DNA of 38,000 nt from contig CAKTFH010000022.1 in the NCBI GenBank assembly GCA_934555895.1, positions 1-38,000 of the forward strand. The letters are read 5' to 3'. The notes beneath the pieces were generated by a model. The model worked only from the letters and a program-made list of their open reading frames with translations, did not search any database and was not told where the DNA came from. The position numbers and the translations under genes are program-made. The first letter of the stretch is position 1; every line of letters begins with the position of its first letter. Of the stretch, positions 18,003 through 27,696 are shown piece after piece. The stretch is from an uncultured Muribaculaceae bacterium. GTDB lineage: Bacteria > Bacteroidota > Bacteroidia > Bacteroidales > Muribaculaceae.

Positions 18003-18012
18003 GTCTAAGTTT

Positions 18013-19968
18013 ATGAAGATTTCTATGCCGTCGATTATTTCGGTCACACTTCTTGCCACCGCGCTGAGTGCCGGAGCCGTACGACACGAGCCATTCGACC
18101 GCTCACGTATATACTGGGACAGCAGCACCCGCTGCACCCCGATTCCCTCACCGAGCGGCTATGGCCGCATCATAGAGCTCAACGACGGCCGTCTGCTCAT
18201 GATGGGCGGCGCCTGGGGCAGGGGAGTGGAAGAAACCTACAGTTCCGACCGCGGCAAGACATGGACCACCCCTAAGGTGGTGATCGGTCATGGACCTCAA
18301 TATGAATATTGTAACCCCGATTTCATTCAGCTCAGCGACGGTACGCTGCTGCTGGGTGTGAATCCGCGGCCGTTCAAGCCCTATAGTGAAGACCGTCCGT
18401 TCTCCATAGATGTGATGCGCTCCACCGATAACGGCGAGACATGGGGAAGCCTCATCCGTGTGCACACAGCCTATTGGGAGGGTTTCGACGGCTGCTGGGA
18501 GCCTGCGTTTCTCGAGCTCCCATCCGGTGAGGTGCACTGCTATTTCTCGCTTGAGCTCGTGAACTCCAACGACCAGGAGATAATGATGAGCCGTTCGTTC
18601 GACAAAGGTCTCACATGGACTCCCGCCAAGCGAGTGAGCTACCGCAAGGGGCATCGCGACGGCATGCCGGTGGCCATAATCACCGACAACGACGAGATTG
18701 TGGTGACCATCGAGGACAACGGTCAGCCCGGTTACGATGGTTTCCGCGCCACCTCTTTCCGATGCACACTTGAAGAGAACTGGGCCAACGACATGTGGAT
18801 TGGCGCCAACAGTCCTAACCGTTCGAAACTTCTCATCGAGGCCGAAGATCTCAAATATCGTTCGGCAGGTCCGTATATCCGCAAGCTCCCCAATGGCGAG
18901 ACCGTGGCCTCGTGGATGGGTGAGAAGGCAGGGCTCGAAAACTGCAGCATCGATTTCTACAACCACCTTGTTGCAGTGGGCGATGCGGATGCCCGCAACT
19001 TCAAATGCACCAACACATCTTTCTATGTCCCGGAAGGTGGTCGTGCCAACTGGGGCTCGATAAATGTTGACAAGGCCGGATATGTCTATGCTGTGGCCGG
19101 CACTTATGAGGGCGGTCAGGTAAACGGCAACTCTGTGATTCGCGGAAGGGCTCTCAAGGGATTCGAAGCTGCATGGGGAACTCCTGTGCTCGATGCCTCC
19201 TTCAAAAAAGACCCCTATGCCTTCGAGGGTGGCCGTCAGCTCACTATGGGTAGCCAGACCGGCAACCGCCTTGAGATGGATTTTCTTTACGATAACGAAA
19301 ATCTCTATTTTTATCTGTTCGCGCAAGACAAAGAAATATTGCTCGACGAGCCTATCGACAAAGACGGCATCTTCCTGAGCCTCGATGTGGCAGGTTGCTG
19401 CGACACCTATCCGCAGGAGGGCATTTTCAAATTTTTCTTCGGCGCCAACGGCGATATAACCATGCGTCGTGGCAACGCCAATAAATGGCAGGCCGAGGAG
19501 CCGGCTCCAGAAAGCGTGAAGATGGAGAAAAAAGTTGGCCGCACCTACTATATGATGGAGTGTGCCATACCCTGGAGCGTGCTTGGCGAGCAGGGCGCTC
19601 CGGAGCCTTCACGTGTGATGCGTATCAATGTGCAGCAGCGCGACCGCCGCGCAAAAAAACTGCTTTATGAGAAGATACCTGATGCTGTAGACCGTTCTTC
19701 CTGGACCTGGCCCGAATTCCGCCTCATCGAGGATGCCGGGGTCGAGGCACCTGTGGCCGATGCCTCCAGGGCGGTGGTGAAAGTGTCGGGTTCCACCGTC
19801 ACTGTCGAGAGCACCCGCGAGGTAGCCTCTCTAAGTGCTGTCAATCTTGCCGGCGCCGTTGTAGCTACAGCGCAGGGCAATCTTCTCGACCTCTCCGCCA
19901 GCGGCCTCTTCGTCATTTCCGTAAGATATGCCGACGGCTCTCTCGAGCATCATAAAATAGTCCTATAA
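18013..19968 (+). CDS. Asp-box propeller glycosidase-like protein with CBM9-like module (copy 4)
   Basis: This 651-residue exported protein has a signal peptide (MKISMPSIISVTLLATALSAGA) and the same architecture as its neighbours: a propeller with SSDRGKTW, STDNGETW and SFDKGLTW boxes, motifs GCWEP, DQE, RDGM and TIED, then a CBM9-like module from about residue 395. The module is nearly identical to that of copy 5 over about 200 residues, whereas the propellers differ more, which suggests recent duplication or gene conversion. The tail (VASLSAVNLAGAVVAT then GLFVISVRYADGSLEHHKIVL) is the copy 3 type. The 392-codon frame on the opposite strand (18148-19326) is a shadow. Confidence 0.8.
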   Translation: MKISMPSIISVTLLATALSAGAVRHEPFDRSRIYWDSSTRCTPIPSPSGYGRIIELNDGRLLMMGGAWGRGVEETYSSDRGKTWTTPKVVIGHGPQYEYCNPDFIQLSDGTLLLGVNPRPFKPYSEDRPFSIDVMRSTDNGETWGSLIRVHTAYWEGFDGCWEPAFLELPSGEVHCYFSLELVNSNDQEIMMSRSFDKGLTWTPAKRVSYRKGHRDGMPVAIITDNDEIVVTIEDNGQPGYDGFRATSFRCTLEENWANDMWIGANSPNRSKLLIEAEDLKYRSAGPYIRKLPNGETVASWMGEKAGLENCSIDFYNHLVAVGDADARNFKCTNTSFYVPEGGRANWGSINVDKAGYVYAVAGTYEGGQVNGNSVIRGRALKGFEAAWGTPVLDASFKKDPYAFEGGRQLTMGSQTGNRLEMDFLYDNENLYFYLFAQDKEILLDEPIDKDGIFLSLDVAGCCDTYPQEGIFKFFFGANGDITMRRGNANKWQAEEPAPESVKMEKKVGRTYYMMECAIPWSVLGEQGAPEPSRVMRINVQQRDRRAKKLLYEKIPDAVDRSSWTWPEFRLIEDAGVEAPVADASRAVVKVSGSTVTVESTREVASLSAVNLAGAVVATAQGNLLDLSASGLFVISVRYADGSLEHHKIVL

Positions 19969-20009
19969 ACAAGCTATTAGTTTGCTATATAGTTGTAATA
20001 TAAATAATA

Positions 20010-21959
20010 ATGTCAACACGATACCTGCTTCTTGCAGTGCTTGCTACTGCTTTTTGTGCCGGGGCTGCCCGCCATGAGCCATACGACCGCTCAAGGGTGT
20101 TCTGGGACCAGGCGAGCATATGCACGCCGTTGCCCGGCACCAGCTACGGGCGTGTGATCGAGCTTCCCGACGGGCGCTTGTTCATTGTAGGGCACAACGG
20201 CAAGGGCGTGGAGTCTGCTTTCAGCTCCGACGGCGGCCGCACCTGGACCACTCCCGAACGCATCATAGCTCCCGAAGCCGGGTGGAAGTGGGTCAATCCC
20301 GACCCCGTGCAGATAAGCGACGGTACGATACTGCTTGGACTCAATCACTGGCCCGACCGCCATGACCCCCAGAACTCGCCCTACTCGATAGATGTGATAC
20401 GCTCAACCGATAACGGTGAGACATGGAGCGAGCCGACACGCATTTTCACGGTGAGCCACGTGGGAACCGGGGGTAACTGGGAGCCATTCTTCCTGGAGCT
20501 CCCATCAGGTGAAATCCACTGCTACTTCTCTCTGGAGTTTTACAATTCAGGCGACCAGGAGATAATGATGGCGAGGTCGTTCGATAAAGGTTTCACCTGG
20601 ACCGAGGCAAAGCGTGTCAGCTATCGTGAGCATCACCGCGACGGCATGCCGGTGGCGCTGATTACCGACAACGGCGAGATAGTGGTGAGCATTGAGGACA
20701 ACGGGCAGCCAGGCTACGGTGGTTTCCGAGCCACAACTTTCCGCTGTAAGCTTGAGGAAAACTGGGCCAACGACATGTGGATCAACGGAGGTAGCCCCAA
20801 TCGCTCGTTGATGCTCGTAAATGCCGCAGATCTGAAATATATCTCGGCAGGCCCATACATGCGCAAGCTTCCCGACGGCGAGATTATAGCTTCATGGATG
20901 GGCGAGAAGGAGAGCACCAAGGACATGGGCCTCGAAAGATACAATCACTTCGTGGCTGTTGGCGATGCCGACGCCCGCAACTTCAAAGGTGCCAACACAT
21001 CTTTTTACATTCCGGAGGGTGGCCGTGGCACATGGGGGTCGGTCACCCCCGACAGCCAAGGCAACATATATGGAGTAGCTGAAATCGCCGGCGACGGCCT
21101 TACGAGTGGAGTAGGCATAATCAAGGGGAAACTGCGCCGGGGCTTCGAGGCCGCGTGGGGCACTCCAGTGCTCGATGCCTCCTTTAAAAAAGACCCCTAT
21201 ACCTCTGACAATGGGCGTCAGCTCACCCTAGGTAGCCAGACCGGCAACCGCCTCGAGATGGATTTCCTCTACGACAATGAAAATCTCTATTTTTACCTGT
21301 TCGCGCAGGACAAGGAAATATTGCTCGACGAGCCTATCGACAAAGACGGTATCTTCCTCAGTCTCGATGTGGCAGGCTGCTGCGACAGCTATCCGCAGGA
21401 AGGCATGTTCAAATTTTTCTTTGGCGCCAACGGAGAGATAACCCTGCGACGCGGCAACGCCAACAAATGGCAGACCGAGGAGCCGGCTCCAGAAAGTGTG
21501 AGAATGGAGAAAAAGGTGGGCCGCACCTACTATATGATGGAGTGTGCCATACCTTGGAGCGTGCTCGGCGAACAGGGCGCTCCGGAGCCTTCGCGTGTGA
21601 TGCGCATCAATGTGCAGCAGCGCGACCGCCGTGCCAGAAAGCTGCTTAACGAGAAAATACCCGATGCCGCCGACCGTTCCTCATGGACCTGGCCGGAATT
21701 CCGTCTCCTCGAGGATGCCGGTGTAGAGGCTCCCGCGGCCGATCAGCAGAAGCTCAGATTCGGCATCGAGGGGCGCACAGTGTCGGTGAAGGGTATCGCC
21801 GATGCCGACATTCAACCGATTATTGAAATCTATACCACCTCCGGCCTGAAGGTGGTTGCCGGCCGTGGCACTCTCACAGTGCCTGAGGCGGGCATTTATG
21901 TCATGAGGGCTACTTTTGCTTCCGGAAAATCACTGCAAAGTCTGGAGGCTGTGAAATAA
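20010..21959 (+). CDS. Asp-box propeller glycosidase-like protein with CBM9-like module (copy 5)
   Basis: This 649-residue exported protein has a signal peptide (MSTRYLLLAVLATAFCAGA), a propeller with SSDGGRTW, STDNGETW and SFDKGFTW boxes, and motifs GNWEP (Asn where other copies have Cys), DQE, RDGM and SIED. The loop after the PDPVQISDGTILLGLN strand differs from the others (HWPDRHDPQNSPYS replaces a PRPxxPYSE loop), so specificity may differ. The CBM9-like module is almost identical to that of copy 4, but the last 60 residues (PIIEIYTTSGLKVVAGRG then GIYVMRATFASGKSLQSLEAVK) are a different tail. The regulator gene starts 7 bp after its stop. Confidence 0.8.
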   Translation: MSTRYLLLAVLATAFCAGAARHEPYDRSRVFWDQASICTPLPGTSYGRVIELPDGRLFIVGHNGKGVESAFSSDGGRTWTTPERIIAPEAGWKWVNPDPVQISDGTILLGLNHWPDRHDPQNSPYSIDVIRSTDNGETWSEPTRIFTVSHVGTGGNWEPFFLELPSGEIHCYFSLEFYNSGDQEIMMARSFDKGFTWTEAKRVSYREHHRDGMPVALITDNGEIVVSIEDNGQPGYGGFRATTFRCKLEENWANDMWINGGSPNRSLMLVNAADLKYISAGPYMRKLPDGEIIASWMGEKESTKDMGLERYNHFVAVGDADARNFKGANTSFYIPEGGRGTWGSVTPDSQGNIYGVAEIAGDGLTSGVGIIKGKLRRGFEAAWGTPVLDASFKKDPYTSDNGRQLTLGSQTGNRLEMDFLYDNENLYFYLFAQDKEILLDEPIDKDGIFLSLDVAGCCDSYPQEGMFKFFFGANGEITLRRGNANKWQTEEPAPESVRMEKKVGRTYYMMECAIPWSVLGEQGAPEPSRVMRINVQQRDRRARKLLNEKIPDAADRSSWTWPEFRLLEDAGVEAPAADQQKLRFGIEGRTVSVKGIADADIQPIIEIYTTSGLKVVAGRGTLTVPEAGIYVMRATFASGKSLQSLEAVK

Positions 21960-21966
21960 TAATACT

Positions 21967-24900
21967 ATGGCGAAACGACTGATCATATCATTTTTCTGTT
22001 GTCTGGCATTTTTTGCCGGACGCGCCGATGTGTCTGACTCCTATCAGTTCACTCATTATAAATCGGCCGACGGGTTGCCTCATCAGCAGATACAGTCTAT
22101 GGCTTTCGATGCCGAGGGGCGTCTGTGGATCGGCACCCGCAACGGTCTCGCAAGCTATGACGGCTACACTTTCCGGTGCTATTTCCACCACACGGCCGAT
22201 GACACATCGCTTCCGCACAATTTTGTGCTGGAAGTGTTTGTAGATAGCCGCAACTGCGTGTGGGTGTGCACCGATGGCGGTCTTTGCCGCTATAACCGCG
22301 CTACCGATGCCTTCGAACGCATCGACCTTCCGGAATGGCGTATCAATCATGTGACCGAGACTCACGATGGCGCCATAATCTGCTCGGGCAACCGTCTGTA
22401 TCGTCTCGATGCGGGCGGCACCGAATTCCGCCACCTGCCGCGTGCACGTGAAAGCCATCCGCTCGGCATGGCTGTGTCGCCCGACAACCGTCTGTATGTC
22501 ACCACATCGGCAGGCATGAGTTATTTCGACCGGCAGATGAAGAGTTGCTCCGAACCCGACATTGATTTTTATCCCCAGGGCATATACGACCTCGACGGTA
22601 CTTCGCCTGTGATTTTCGACTCTACAGGCAAGATGTGGTATGACCTCAACGGCTACGGAGTGGCCTGCTACGACCCCAAAAGCGGGCGCACCAAGAGCTA
22701 TGGCCCCGATGTGCTCACCAACACCACTGTGCGCGAAATCACCGAGGACCATCAGGGACGCATATGGGTCGGTACTGAGAAAGGCATCAATATCATCGAC
22801 CCATCCACAGGTTATGTTTCGGGCATCACCCACGACCTCGTGAATCCGTCCAAGCTCAACGACAACGCCATCTACTCCATTGTGTGCGACGATGACAACA
22901 ACATCTGGATAGGCACATATTTCGGAGGCATCAACATGCTTAGCTGCAGCAACAACCAGTTTACGTGGATTCCGCCGGGCTACGACAGCCGCTCGCTCAG
23001 TGGCAAGGCCATCCGCCGCATAGTCGAGCCACGCCCCGGCAAGCTCTGGCTCGCGTCGGAAGATGGCGCCATCAACATATATTCGACCGACGACGGCTCG
23101 GTGACGCATTTCGACGCCATACCCAATATAGGCCTCAATGTGCATGAGCTTTATTACGATTCGCGCAACGAGGAGATGTGGATAGGCACGTTCATCAACG
23201 GTCTTTTCCGCTACGACCTGCGCACGGGCGCCAGTCGCCGCTACAATATCGGTGAGAAAGGCCTTTCAAGCTCCTCCACCTTCACCATCTCGCGTCAGCC
23301 GGGCGTGGGCGGAGGGGAGCCCCGTCTCTGGATCGGCACTACATCGGGTCTGCGCTACTACGACCCGGAGAACGACACTTTCCGGCGCATCGACCATCCG
23401 GTGCTCGACACCGACTTCATATATAGCACCATTGTGGACAGCGACGGCAATCTGTGGGTGGGTACCCAGAGCAACGGCCTTTTCCGCATCGACCACGCCA
23501 CAGGCGAGGTCAAGGGATGGAATGAGGTGCATCAGCCTGGTGACAACGGCTTCCACGATCACTATATCACCGCCCTGCTCGAAGACCGACGCGGACGCAT
23601 ATATGTGGGTACAAACAACGGAGGTCTATATTATTTCGAGCGTGGAGGTTCGGAGGTGAAGAATATCGGCGACGGCAGTAAGCTGGGCACCGTGTGTGCT
23701 CTGGTGCAGGACCGTGCCGGAAATGTGTGGATGTCGACATCCAACGGCCTGTATCAGTTCGACCCGGTGAGCATGCGCTCGCACCACTACACTGTGGCCG
23801 ACGGACTGCCCGAAAACCAGTTCAACTTCAACTCGGCGCTCGAGGGAAGCGACGGACGCATGTATTTCGGCACAGTCAATGGCCTTGTGTCCTTCGGTCC
23901 GGGCGTTGCCAAGAGGCAGCAGAAGAAGCGTCAGGTGCATTTCCAGATTCTTAGTCTTAACGGCAAGGAGATGCGTGTAGGCGAGGAGGGTTCGCCGCTG
24001 ACATCTTCGCTCGACACAATGGGGGAACTGCAACTGAGCTATGGCGAGAGCCGCCAGTTCAGCATCGGCTTCGGAGTGATCGACCCCGCGGGAGCCAACA
24101 CCGCCTATTATCAGGTAAAACTCGATGGACTTGACAAAGAATGGCACGACATAGGCAACATGCATAGTTTCAACGCTATGGAGCTGAGCCCCGGCAACTA
24201 TCGCCTGAATGTGCGTTCGACCACCGACCCCGACCATTGGGACGATGCTCCGGTGCGCACTCTGCAACTGAGCATAGCCCCGCCGCTCTATCGCTCGATA
24301 TGGGCCTACATGGGCTACATAGTGCTTCTGATGATTATCGCGGCGTTCGGCTATAAGCTCTTCACCATGCGCATGCGCGAGAAACAGACTATCAAGCTCG
24401 CGCAGCTCGACAAACAAAAGGGCGAGGAGCTCAACCGCGAGAAAATGGAGTTTTTTACCAACATCTCGCATGAGCTCAAGACACCGCTTAGCCTTATCGT
24501 AGCGCCGCTGAAATATCTCAATGACAACCAAGACCTCACCCCCGAGGCGCGCAAACGCCTTTCGGTGGCCATAGCCAATACCGACAAAATGGTGGGGCTT
24601 ATCGACGAACTCGTGACCTTCAACCGTGTGGAGAGCGGCAATTTCCAGCTATTCTTCCAAAAAGGGAATCCTCTTACATATATCGAGAAGGTGGCGCAGT
24701 ATTTCTACACCACCGCCGACGAGTGCGGTCTGAGCCTGCATATCTATGTGGAGAACAACGGCGAGGAGGTGTGGTACTCCACCACCTGCGTGGAGCGCAT
24801 AGTCAACAATCTGCTCTCCAATGCCGTGAAATATACTCCCAAAGGGGGCGAGGTGGATGTGCGTGCGTCGATCGTGGAGGAGACCGCCGGTAAGGACAAA

Positions 24901-26088
24901 CTGCCTCAGGGCATATACCTGTATATCGAGGTGCGCGACACCGGCATAGGTATCGCTCCCGAGGAGATTGACAATATCTTCACCAAGTATTATCAGACCA
25001 GACGTGGCTACAATGCCAATCATAAGGGCTGGGGCATCGGTCTGGCTACCGTGCGCCGCCTTGTGGAGATGCATCGCGGCTCCATAGAGGTGGACAGCCA
25101 CATGGGCGAGGGCTCCACATTCAAGATCCGTCTGCTCGTGAGCCCCGGAGCTTTCGATGAGAAGTGCTACATCACCGACCCCTCGAGCGAGACCCCCACT
25201 CCCGATTTCCGCGTGGCTGAATCGGGTATACAGACACCTCCCACTCTGCCCGACTACGCCAAGGGCCACGATCGCATGAGCATGCTCATAGTGGAGGACA
25301 ACACCGAACTGCTCAACTTCCTGCGTGAGGCGTTTGCCGGCAATTACAATGTATATACTGCCACCAACGGCGTCGAGGCACTGAAAATCACCGCCGAACA
25401 TCCTGTAGACATAGTGGTGAGCGATGTGATGATGCCTGAAATGGATGGCATTGAGCTATGTAATCACTTGAAAAACGACCTTGCCACTTCACATATCCCC
25501 GTAATATTGCTCACCGCCAAAAACGATGAGCAGAGCACTATGGCCGGCTTCAAGAGTGGTGCCGAAGCATATGTGACCAAACCTTTCGACCCGCAGATTC
25601 TCGAGTTGCGAGTGAAAAACATCATGAGGGCCCGCTCGAAATTCAGCAAGGCCATCATCGAGTCGGCCGAGGAGGTCCCTGAAATGGCTGTGGCCGTGGC
25701 TGAGGTGGAGATGCCGGCGTTCAACAAGTTCGACAAGGATTTCCTTGCCCGAGTCAACGCCCTGATAGCCGAGAATATGGATAACTCGCAGTTTTCCATC
25801 GCCGATATCACGCGCGAGTTTGGCATCAGCCGTTCGCTGCTTCACATCAAGATGAAGTCGTTCGCCAACACCTCAATGACCGACTACATACGCCGCCGCC
25901 GCATGGCGCGTGCCTGTGAGTTGCTTCGCGAGGGCTACAACGTGAGCGAGACTGCCTACCGCACCGGCTACTCCGACCCCAACTATTTTACAAAGGTGTT
26001 CAAGAAGGAATTCGGAATAACCCCCACGGAGTATATCGCCAACCCGTCGTCGAAAGTCAACCAGCAGAAGCCTGAAAATGGCGACTGA
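21967..26088 (+). CDS. Hybrid two-component system sensor/regulator (HTCS)
   Basis: This 1373-residue one-protein signalling system senses a glycan fragment in the periplasm and activates its locus. Order: signal peptide (1-20); two-component propeller repeats (about 25-640, many LWIGTxxGL units); Y_Y_Y domain (about 700-767); membrane segment (about 777-800); HisKA with His835 in FFTNISHELKTPLS; HATPase (about 930-1058, NNLLSNAVKYTP, DTGIGI, GWGIGLA); receiver (about 1103-1217, phospho-acceptor Asp1153 in SDVMMPEMDG, Lys in VTKPFD); AraC-type HTH (about 1265-1355). All key residues are present. It lies 7 bp after propeller copy 5, which ties it to the array and to the SusC/D operon. The ligand is not predictable from sequence. 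Confidence 0.97.
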   Translation: MAKRLIISFFCCLAFFAGRADVSDSYQFTHYKSADGLPHQQIQSMAFDAEGRLWIGTRNGLASYDGYTFRCYFHHTADDTSLPHNFVLEVFVDSRNCVWVCTDGGLCRYNRATDAFERIDLPEWRINHVTETHDGAIICSGNRLYRLDAGGTEFRHLPRARESHPLGMAVSPDNRLYVTTSAGMSYFDRQMKSCSEPDIDFYPQGIYDLDGTSPVIFDSTGKMWYDLNGYGVACYDPKSGRTKSYGPDVLTNTTVREITEDHQGRIWVGTEKGINIIDPSTGYVSGITHDLVNPSKLNDNAIYSIVCDDDNNIWIGTYFGGINMLSCSNNQFTWIPPGYDSRSLSGKAIRRIVEPRPGKLWLASEDGAINIYSTDDGSVTHFDAIPNIGLNVHELYYDSRNEEMWIGTFINGLFRYDLRTGASRRYNIGEKGLSSSSTFTISRQPGVGGGEPRLWIGTTSGLRYYDPENDTFRRIDHPVLDTDFIYSTIVDSDGNLWVGTQSNGLFRIDHATGEVKGWNEVHQPGDNGFHDHYITALLEDRRGRIYVGTNNGGLYYFERGGSEVKNIGDGSKLGTVCALVQDRAGNVWMSTSNGLYQFDPVSMRSHHYTVADGLPENQFNFNSALEGSDGRMYFGTVNGLVSFGPGVAKRQQKKRQVHFQILSLNGKEMRVGEEGSPLTSSLDTMGELQLSYGESRQFSIGFGVIDPAGANTAYYQVKLDGLDKEWHDIGNMHSFNAMELSPGNYRLNVRSTTDPDHWDDAPVRTLQLSIAPPLYRSIWAYMGYIVLLMIIAAFGYKLFTMRMREKQTIKLAQLDKQKGEELNREKMEFFTNISHELKTPLSLIVAPLKYLNDNQDLTPEARKRLSVAIANTDKMVGLIDELVTFNRVESGNFQLFFQKGNPLTYIEKVAQYFYTTADECGLSLHIYVENNGEEVWYSTTCVERIVNNLLSNAVKYTPKGGEVDVRASIVEETAGKDKLPQGIYLYIEVRDTGIGIAPEEIDNIFTKYYQTRRGYNANHKGWGIGLATVRRLVEMHRGSIEVDSHMGEGSTFKIRLLVSPGAFDEKCYITDPSSETPTPDFRVAESGIQTPPTLPDYAKGHDRMSMLIVEDNTELLNFLREAFAGNYNVYTATNGVEALKITAEHPVDIVVSDVMMPEMDGIELCNHLKNDLATSHIPVILLTAKNDEQSTMAGFKSGAEAYVTKPFDPQILELRVKNIMRARSKFSKAIIESAEEVPEMAVAVAEVEMPAFNKFDKDFLARVNALIAENMDNSQFSIADITREFGISRSLLHIKMKSFANTSMTDYIRRRRMARACELLREGYNVSETAYRTGYSDPNYFTKVFKKEFGITPTEYIANPSSKVNQQKPENGD

Positions 26089-26103
26089 TATTCGCGCCAA
26101 TGA

Positions 26104-26133
26104 TTGGCCGTTTCTGGAAATGTGTTAATTTTG
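26104..26133 (+). promoter_or_regulatory. Bacteroidetes-type promoter of the GT90 gene
   Basis: A TTG -33 box (26104-26106), a 19-bp spacer and an exact TAnnTTTG -7 box (TAATTTTG, 26126-26133) lie just after the regulator stop codon. The -7 box ends 33 bp before the ATG at 26167. The promoter argues that the glycosyltransferase is not part of the upstream transcript, and its overlap with an upstream in-frame TTG argues against that start. Confidence 0.7.
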
Positions 26134-26166
26134 TGTTCGGAAACAACCATTTCATCCCATCCGCCT

Positions 26167-27144
26167 ATGAGCCTCCGACGCAAGATATATTATACACTCC
26201 ACAGCGGTAAAAACTCAAAGTTAGGTTACTATACGGCCGCCTACCTGCGGATGGCCGTGCCCGGACCGTTGGCCCGCGGGCGCCTCGCCGCCCTGCTCCG
26301 CAACGCTGAGAAGCGCCCCGACTACGCGGAGATGCTCCGTCGCCGCGACTATTACTGCCGTCTGGAGCCTGGCACACCGCCCGGTCCCGAGGCAAGGCCA
26401 CTCAACGACCTTACCCGCACGGCTCAGAGCGTCTACTGGCTCGACACAGTGCGCTATACCCGTCGCTTCCCACAGAATCTGCGACTGCGCCTTCTGCCCG
26501 GCGACATCACTTATGTGCCTTCTGAACCATCGATAGTGAAGACACGCCCCATCGGTGGCGATAATGCCAACTCGGTGCTGATGAAGCTCGACCGCGTGAG
26601 ACACTTTATTTTCGTCGACGACCATATGTCTTGGTCAGAGAAACTGCCCATGGCAATCTTCCGAGGCAAGGTGCAGGCCAAGCAGGCACGCCTCACGCTG
26701 ATGGAACGTTACTTCGGCCATGAGCTTGTGGATGCAGGCGATGTGTGCAGCCACAACGACGCGCACCCCGAATGGGTGCGCCCGAAGCTCACCCTCGAGG
26801 AGCAGATGCGCTATAAGTTCATCCTCGCCATCGAGGGTAACGATGTGGCCTCCAACCTGAAATGGCTCATGTCGTCGAATTCCGTGGCGGTGATGCCGCG
26901 CCCGCGCTATGAGTCGTGGTTCATGGAGGGCACGCTTCAGCCCGGAGTGCATTATATCGAGGTGGCCGACGATTTTTCCGACCTGCTGGATAAAATCAGC
27001 TATTATCTCGACCATCCCTCCGAAACCGAGGAGATAATCCGAAACGCCCACGCCTATGTCGCCGCTTTCCGCGATCCCCGCCGCGAAGACCTCGTCTCCC
27101 TACTCACCCTCCGGAAATACTTTGCCTCCACCGGCCAGCTATAA
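26167..27144 (+). CDS. GT90-type (LpsA/CAP10-like) glycosyltransferase
   Basis: This 325-residue protein resembles the bacterial GT90/CAP10 family, which adds sugars to lipopolysaccharide or other surface glycans using nucleotide sugars in the cytoplasm. Family-like stretches are TRPIGGDNANSVLMKLDRVRH, FRGKVQAKQARLTLMERYFG and KFILAIEGNDVASNLKWLMSS followed by PRPRYESWFMEG. There is no signal peptide. The ATG at 26167 fits the start; the frame is open from a TTG at 26104 inside the promoter, which is not a plausible start. It follows the glycan locus but has its own promoter, so a link to it is not indicated. Confidence 0.85.
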   Translation: MSLRRKIYYTLHSGKNSKLGYYTAAYLRMAVPGPLARGRLAALLRNAEKRPDYAEMLRRRDYYCRLEPGTPPGPEARPLNDLTRTAQSVYWLDTVRYTRRFPQNLRLRLLPGDITYVPSEPSIVKTRPIGGDNANSVLMKLDRVRHFIFVDDHMSWSEKLPMAIFRGKVQAKQARLTLMERYFGHELVDAGDVCSHNDAHPEWVRPKLTLEEQMRYKFILAIEGNDVASNLKWLMSSNSVAVMPRPRYESWFMEGTLQPGVHYIEVADDFSDLLDKISYYLDHPSETEEIIRNAHAYVAAFRDPRREDLVSLLTLRKYFASTGQL

Positions 27145-27160
27145 TTTCCATAGATAAAAC

Positions 27161-27209
27161 AAACTTCCTAATCCGCCAATTACGCATTGTCGAATTAGGA
27201 AGTTTTGAT
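27161..27209. terminator. Hairpin between convergent genes (likely bidirectional terminator)
   Basis: AAACTTCCTAAT (27161-27172) and ATTAGGAAGTTT (27194-27205) form a perfect 12-bp stem with a 21-nt loop, between the convergent GT90 gene and the small exported protein. The plus strand continues TTTTG after the stem. Confidence 0.6.
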
Positions 27210-27289
27210 ACATCGTGAATTGGTCCCTTTTTAGGGTTTTGATGCAATAATTTAGCTGCTTGTGTGATGATTCATTATATGTCAGATAA

Positions 27290-27661
27290 TCAGTCCTTGT
27301 AACTGTTGGCAACAATTTGGCTCAATACATCCTCAGGGACATCTTTACAGAAAATATAAGATACTTTAGTTTTAGTAGAACTTGCTCCACCTAAGCCGTT
27401 AACGTAGCCGCTTCCAGAAATAATAGATTTTGTGTCGACTAAATCCCATCCTTCAAGTGACATATAATTCAGTGCGCCAATCAAGGATGTGAATTTAATC
27501 TCCTTCCCTGCTTCATCTTTAATAGTTTGTGGTTTCTTGTTTGTACCGTCGTCGAGTTTAATGCTGTTCTTATTGAATTCCATTTCTACAAATAGTCTTT
27601 TTGCTTGACTATTGATGCAAGCAAACGACAAGAGAGCGGTAATTAATATAATTTTTTTCAT
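27290..27661 (-). CDS. Small exported protein of unknown function
   Basis: This 123-residue protein has a signal peptide (MKKIILITALLSFACINSQA) and no recognised domain. The mature part is charged at first (FVEMEFNKNSIKLDDGTNKK) and then has a conserved-looking core (LIGALNYMSLEGWDLVDTKS, a Gly-rich GSGYVNGLGGASS loop, and VSYIFCKDVPEDVLSQ). The ALNYMSLEGWDLV block resembles the short domain in many small Bacteroidetes proteins in which a Trp-containing helix follows a strand, but I do not assign a family. It starts 35 bp after the XRE gene stop and is probably its operon partner. It is visibly AT-rich compared with the surrounding genes. Confidence 0.7.
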   Translation of the reverse strand: MKKIILITALLSFACINSQAKRLFVEMEFNKNSIKLDDGTNKKPQTIKDEAGKEIKFTSLIGALNYMSLEGWDLVDTKSIISGSGYVNGLGGASSTKTKVSYIFCKDVPEDVLSQIVANSYKD

Positions 27662-27696
27662 CAGCCCAAATATTTATCCACTATTGCATTAGATAA

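Noticed and set aside
26104..26166. Upstream TTG start for the GT90 gene
   Set aside because: The TTG is itself the -33 box of an exact promoter and would lie upstream of the transcription start; the ATG at 26167 fits.
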